The notes under the pieces: model-generated | Seen by the model: the letters and a program-made list of their open reading frames with translations, nothing else | Database searches by the model: none | What the model was told of the DNA's origin: nothing | Part shown: one piece after another, positions 60,530-64,000 of the stretch | How positions within the stretch are numbered: the first letter of the stretch is position 1 | How the letters are laid out: each line of letters opens with the position of its first letter | Program-made: the position numbers and the translations under genes | NCBI GenBank assembly: GCA_902517885.1 | Contig: CABYDZ010000003.1 | Coordinates: forward strand, 62,001 to 126,000 | DNA length: 64,000 bases | Origin: an uncultured Pelagibacteraceae bacterium | GTDB lineage: Bacteria > Pseudomonadota > Alphaproteobacteria > Pelagibacterales > AG-422-B15 | Direction: 5' to 3'

Positions 60530-61729
60530 ATGAATAAAACAAAAAAGGTACTGTTAATCATTACTGGTGGTATTGCCGCTTATAAATCGCTTGAAATAAT
60601 TAGGGGCCTTAAAGCCAATAACGTTGACGTTACTTGTATTCTAACAAAATCAGGTTCAGAATTTGTAACACCCTTATCCATTGAGAGCTTATCAGAAAAT
60701 AAGGTTTATACAGATCTATTCAACTTAACTGATGAACATGAAATGGGTCATATACAGCTTTCCAGACAAGCTGACGTCATTCTTGTTGCACCTGCAACAG
60801 CAAACATCATGTCCAAAATTGCATATGGAAATACAGACGATTTAGCATCAACTGTTTTGGTGGCTACAAATAAACCCATTATTGTTGCACCAGCAATGAA
60901 TGTAAGAATGTGGCTTAATAATGCTACACAAAGAAATATTCAAACTCTAAGGAATGATGGCATAAAATTTGTTGGACCAGAAAATGGTGAAATGGCTTGC
61001 GGGGAATATGGTGAAGGCCGAATGAGTGAACCGAGTGAAATTATAAAATATACAATTGATTTTATTAATGGTTTAGATTTCAAACCACTTAGAGATTTCT
61101 CAGCTCTTGTTACATCTGGGCCAACAAAAGAAATGATTGATCCTGTAAGATTTATTTCTAACGAATCTTCTGGGAAGCAGGGCTACACAATTGCAGAAAA
61201 ATTATCATCATTGGGTGCTCATACAACTTTAATCTCTGGACCAACTAAATTATCTGATCCCAATGTTGATAAAGTTGTTCATGTGTCATCGGCTGACGAA
61301 ATGATGTTCGAATGCGATAAAGCGTTACCTGTAAATATTGCTATCTGTGCTGCTGCAGTTGCTGATTATAAAGTTATGAAACAAAGTGAAACCAAAATTA
61401 AGAAAAACGGTTCAAGTTTAGACATCACATTAGAAGAGAATCCAGATATTTTATCTAGATTAAGTAAACGTAATGATAAGAGACCAGACCTTGTAGTTGG
61501 CTTTGCAGCTGAAACTGAAAAACTAGAGGAAAATTCAAAAATTAAATTGGAAAAAAAGGGCTGTGATTGGATTCTCGGCAATAATGTTTCAAACGGACAA
61601 GTTATTGGTAAAGATACAAATGAGATTCATTTTATATCTAAATCTGAAACCGAAAAATGGAAACAGATGCGAAAAGAGGAAGTTGCTGAAAAATTATCTC
61701 ATAAGATAGTTCAGCATCTAAAGAGTTAG
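60530..61729 (+). CDS. coaBC: Bifunctional phosphopantothenoylcysteine synthetase/decarboxylase
   Basis: A 399-residue two-domain enzyme. The N-terminal flavoprotein decarboxylase has KVLLIITGGIAAYKSLEIIR, the histidine in EHEMGHIQLSR and APAMNVRMW. The CoaB ligase begins near residue 185, with SGPTKEMIDPVRFISNESSGKQGYTIAE and ICAAAVADYKV. It joins cysteine to phosphopantothenate and then decarboxylates the product to phosphopantetheine. Precedes dut by 4 bp. Confidence 0.94.
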   Translation: MNKTKKVLLIITGGIAAYKSLEIIRGLKANNVDVTCILTKSGSEFVTPLSIESLSENKVYTDLFNLTDEHEMGHIQLSRQADVILVAPATANIMSKIAYGNTDDLASTVLVATNKPIIVAPAMNVRMWLNNATQRNIQTLRNDGIKFVGPENGEMACGEYGEGRMSEPSEIIKYTIDFINGLDFKPLRDFSALVTSGPTKEMIDPVRFISNESSGKQGYTIAEKLSSLGAHTTLISGPTKLSDPNVDKVVHVSSADEMMFECDKALPVNIAICAAAVADYKVMKQSETKIKKNGSSLDITLEENPDILSRLSKRNDKRPDLVVGFAAETEKLEENSKIKLEKKGCDWILGNNVSNGQVIGKDTNEIHFISKSETEKWKQMRKEEVAEKLSHKIVQHLKS

Positions 61730-61733
61730 AAAC

Positions 61734-62189
61734 TTGTCCATTAAAAAAAATTCTATATTCATTAAAAAAATATCTGATATTGAAAACTTTGAATTACCTA
61801 AGTATCAGTCAGAAGAGGCTTCAGGAGTTGATTTATGTGCCTCAATAAAAAGTGATATTACAATTCCCCCATGGGAAAAAGAAATAATCGCATGTGGAAT
61901 TTCAGTTTCTATGCCAACAGGTATGGAAGCTCAGGTAAGACCAAGGTCTGGCCTTGCTTTTAAACACGGAATAACTGTTTTGAATACACCAGGTACCATT
62001 GATAGTGATTACAGAGGAGAAATAAAAGTAATATTAATAAATTTAAGTAAAGAAAAATTTATTGTTCGTCCTCTAGATAGAATTGCTCAAATGATTTTCT
62101 CAAACGTCACTAAAGTAGAATTTAAACAAGTTAACAATTTAGATGACACTACTCGAGGTCAAGGTGGATTTGGATCCACTGGTAAATAA
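61734..62189 (+). CDS. dut: dUTP pyrophosphatase
   Basis: A 151-residue trimeric dUTPase. The motifs ASGVDLCA, RPRSGLAFKHGI, GTIDSDYRGEIKV, RIAQMIF and RGQGGFGSTG are all present in order. It starts at TTG, since no ATG is available upstream of motif 1. It removes dUTP and supplies dUMP. Last gene of ubiE-ubiB-coaBC-dut. It ends 3 bp before the convergent DUF3501 gene. Confidence 0.94.
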   Translation: MSIKKNSIFIKKISDIENFELPKYQSEEASGVDLCASIKSDITIPPWEKEIIACGISVSMPTGMEAQVRPRSGLAFKHGITVLNTPGTIDSDYRGEIKVILINLSKEKFIVRPLDRIAQMIFSNVTKVEFKQVNNLDDTTRGQGGFGSTGK

Positions 62190-62192
62190 AAG

Positions 62193-62786
62193 TTACCTAA
62201 AGTCTTTTGCCAAAGCCTCTTTCACTTCTTTAGACAGCACAGTACTATGGAGATAGTTATCGTGGTCTGTACCAATTTCAATTCTGCTGCTTGAGTTTTT
62301 AAATTCCTCAATTTGCTTGTCACTAAATTTAAAATGAATAAAATGAACAGATGAAGTTTTTCCTGAATTATCTGTACGATCTACATCTTCTTCAGGTGTC
62401 GCGTATAGTTTTGTCCCATTAATACTTATGAATAGCTTATTTTCAACATTTCCTAAGGACGATAAAACTTTTTTTCTTGTATTTGGGTTGTCAATTTCAA
62501 ACATATAAGTTGCTACAAGTTCTGAGCCTTGTGGTACTAGAGGATTATAGGCCTCTAACTCATCCTTGAGTTGTTCATCGCCACCTTTTTCTATGTAAAG
62601 CATCTCTTGAATTTGAGCTTTCATAGTAAAGAAGTTTTCGAAATAAAACGTAGAATGTGGTCCGAGTTCCACTCTCCTATTTTTTTTCATCTGAACTACC
62701 TCTTTTCTTATACTTCTTCTTTCTTTCGCATAAGTGCTATATTCAAGCAAATCAGATGATTCAATTTTTCTATTTTCTATAGTCAT
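62193..62786 (-). CDS. DUF3501 family protein
   Basis: A 197-residue soluble protein. RKEVVQMKKNRRVELGPHSTFYFENF and the YNPLVPQGSELVATYMFEI stretch are recognisable as DUF3501. No function is established. It lies 31 bp downstream of an Fe-S oxidoreductase gene on the same strand. In related genomes DUF3501 commonly accompanies such Fe-S proteins and a rubrerythrin-like gene, which suggests electron transfer or oxidative-stress roles. Confidence 0.8.
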   Translation of the reverse strand: MTIENRKIESSDLLEYSTYAKERRSIRKEVVQMKKNRRVELGPHSTFYFENFFTMKAQIQEMLYIEKGGDEQLKDELEAYNPLVPQGSELVATYMFEIDNPNTRKKVLSSLGNVENKLFISINGTKLYATPEEDVDRTDNSGKTSSVHFIHFKFSDKQIEEFKNSSSRIEIGTDHDNYLHSTVLSKEVKEALAKDFR

Positions 62787-62817
62787 AAAGATTTATGTAG
62801 TGCCTAACTTAACAAAA

Positions 62818-64000
62818 TCAAGAGAGATTATACGCTTGAGCTACTACTTCTATTGGATGCATTGAAATATAATTAGAGTCTTTGTCTTCGTTTAAAAACT
62901 CATTAAGGTGCTTGCAAGCAAGTGGGCAATCTGAAACCATTAACTTATTTTTCTTATTTTTAATTTGTCTAGCTGTTGCTTTGCCGTACTTATTTGCGGA
63001 CTTTCGAGTTTTCTTCATAACTCCAAAAGTTCCTCCATGCCCTGCGCACTTTTCTACAACATCAACTTTTGTATCAGGTAATTTCTTTAACATCTCCATA
63101 GCTTTATTACCCATGTTCTGAGCTCTTGCGTGACACGCATTGTGGACAGTCACTCCTCCATCAAGAGAATTGAGACCTTCAACTAATCCCTCTTTTTTAC
63201 TTATATCAACGATAAACTCATCAATATCAAAAACATTTTTTGATAGTTTTTTAACATTTTCGTTATTAGGATTGAGAAGTGGCCACTCAAATTTAAGCAT
63301 GAGTCCACAACTCGCAGTTAAAGTAACGATTTGATATCCCCGGTCTATCAAGCTACAGAGTTCTTCAGAAACAATTTCTGATTGTTTAATTACTTTTTCA
63401 TGCTGAGCTTGCTCTAAATGTGGCATGCCGCAGCATCCGGGATATGAAGAAATAGTTTCAACACCATTATGGTTTAGTACTTTTTGAGCAGCGATTCCAA
63501 CCTTTGAATTATTGAAATTTACATAGCACGTTGAGTAAATTGCGACTTTTCTTCCGAAGGCAGGTGCATTTGTGTTTACTTTAATATCAATTTTCTCTGA
63601 TAATTCATGGAATGTCTTTTTTTCGAACTTAGGTAACTCAGCGTCTTTATCAATGCCACTTATCATCTCCAGTGGACGCCGTGTTAGACTATTTTTTTTA
63701 TCGGAACTCCAGTTTGCAAGAGTAGGAGAAATTTTGGCAAGATTAGCGTTGCGATCTATTTTAGCCAACTCTTTAGGAATTTTTGGCAACTTATTTTGCT
63801 TATCCTGAAAAGTTCTATAACGCAACATAAGGTGAGGAAAATCAATGTTAAACTCATGTGGTGGAACATATGGACATTTAGTCATGAAACACATGTCACA
63901 TAGTGTACATTTGTCTGTAATGTCTTCGAAATCTTTCTTGGTGAGATCATCAACTGATTCATTTGGAGAGTCATCAATCAAATCAAATAACGTCGGAAAG
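62818..64000 (-). CDS. GlpC-like (Fe-S)-binding oxidoreductase, 5' end cut by window edge
   Basis: The frame is open to the window edge (FPTLFDLIDDS continues upstream of the track's TTG start), so the N-terminus is missing. CTLCDMCFMTKCPYVPPHEF binds a 4Fe-4S cluster. Two cysteine-rich CCG-type domains follow: SYPGCCGMPHLEQ and VVEKCAGHGGTFG, with HNACHARAQNMG between. The protein is at least 394 residues and resembles heterodisulphide-reductase or GlpC subunits paired with DUF3501. Electron partner unknown. Confidence 0.8.
   Translation of the reverse strand, partial: FPTLFDLIDDSPNESVDDLTKKDFEDITDKCTLCDMCFMTKCPYVPPHEFNIDFPHLMLRYRTFQDKQNKLPKIPKELAKIDRNANLAKISPTLANWSSDKKNSLTRRPLEMISGIDKDAELPKFEKKTFHELSEKIDIKVNTNAPAFGRKVAIYSTCYVNFNNSKVGIAAQKVLNHNGVETISSYPGCCGMPHLEQAQHEKVIKQSEIVSEELCSLIDRGYQIVTLTASCGLMLKFEWPLLNPNNENVKKLSKNVFDIDEFIVDISKKEGLVEGLNSLDGGVTVHNACHARAQNMGNKAMEMLKKLPDTKVDVVEKCAGHGGTFGVMKKTRKSANKYGKATARQIKNKKNKLMVSDCPLACKHLNEFLNEDKDSNYISMHPIEVVAQAYNLS

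Overview
Organism. The window is AT-rich (about one third GC by eye), very gene-dense, and carries gene orders and signals typical of Alphaproteobacteria: rpsT-dnaA-dnaN-recF-gyrB, ubiE-ubiB-coaBC-dut, tsaE-amgK-murU, chvI-chvG next to pckA, RegB/RegA, a zf-CHCC micro-protein beside polA, and a GAAC-N7-GAAC SOS box in front of umuDC. Low GC, tiny spacers, many 3'-overlapping convergent genes and many uptake systems suggest a streamlined, free-living, probably marine member. A finer placement (SAR11-like, HIMB59/AEGEAN-169-like or other) cannot be fixed without a search. I saw no rRNA, tRNA, IS element, prophage or CRISPR array. Layout. 1-3.3 kb: a truncated PYROXD2-like FAD oxidoreductase diverges from a BetI-like TetR/MFS/GNAT operon, with a perfect palindromic operator between them. 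3.3-6.6 kb: SpuC-type aminotransferase and glutaryl-CoA dehydrogenase, divergent from a PuuD-like hydrolase, a likely diamine/lysine catabolic island. 6.6-9.8 kb: SLT-like lipoprotein, pdxA, LysE exporter, then a DMT permease. 9.8-14.9 kb: a complete LIV-type ABC importer with its binding protein convergent to it. 15-18.6 kb: two alpha/beta hydrolases flanking an SOS-regulated umuDC pair. 18.7-27.1 kb: ammonium transporter, a 54-aa membrane micro-protein, DUF3604 PHP-like protein, divergent parvulin and HupE/UreJ protein, DUF3429 protein and a lipoprotein alkylsulfatase. 27-33.9 kb: DMT permease, TauD-like dioxygenase, yciB, hspQ, DsbA-like protein, murU, amgK, tsaE, ahcY. 33.9-42.9 kb: chvG, chvI, pckA, Spinster-like MFS, a cytidylyltransferase-cupin fusion, polA and the zf-CHCC protein. 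43-50.6 kb: an orphan ABC-2 ATPase, an RND/MMPL exporter, an unassigned diiron protein with an unusual promoter region, RegA/RegB and a YgjP-type metallopeptidase. 50.6-58.2 kb: gyrB, recF, dnaN, dnaA, rpsT, mutM on the minus strand. 58.2-62.2 kb: ubiE, ubiB, coaBC, dut on the plus strand. 62.2-64 kb: DUF3501 protein and a truncated Fe-S oxidoreductase. How it works together. Much is core: replication initiation and repair, quinone, CoA and dUTP metabolism, cell-wall recycling, tRNA modification and the methyl cycle. Around it lie uptake and catabolism of nitrogen-rich organics (amino acids, ammonium, diamines, sulfate esters, possibly taurine-like compounds) and two global sensor systems, ChvGI beside gluconeogenesis and RegBA beside a diiron protein. 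The least described pieces are the DUF3604/parvulin/HupE cluster with its micro-protein, the diiron protein with its palindrome-rich and possibly leaderless promoter, and the nucleotidyltransferase-cupin fusion coupled to polA.
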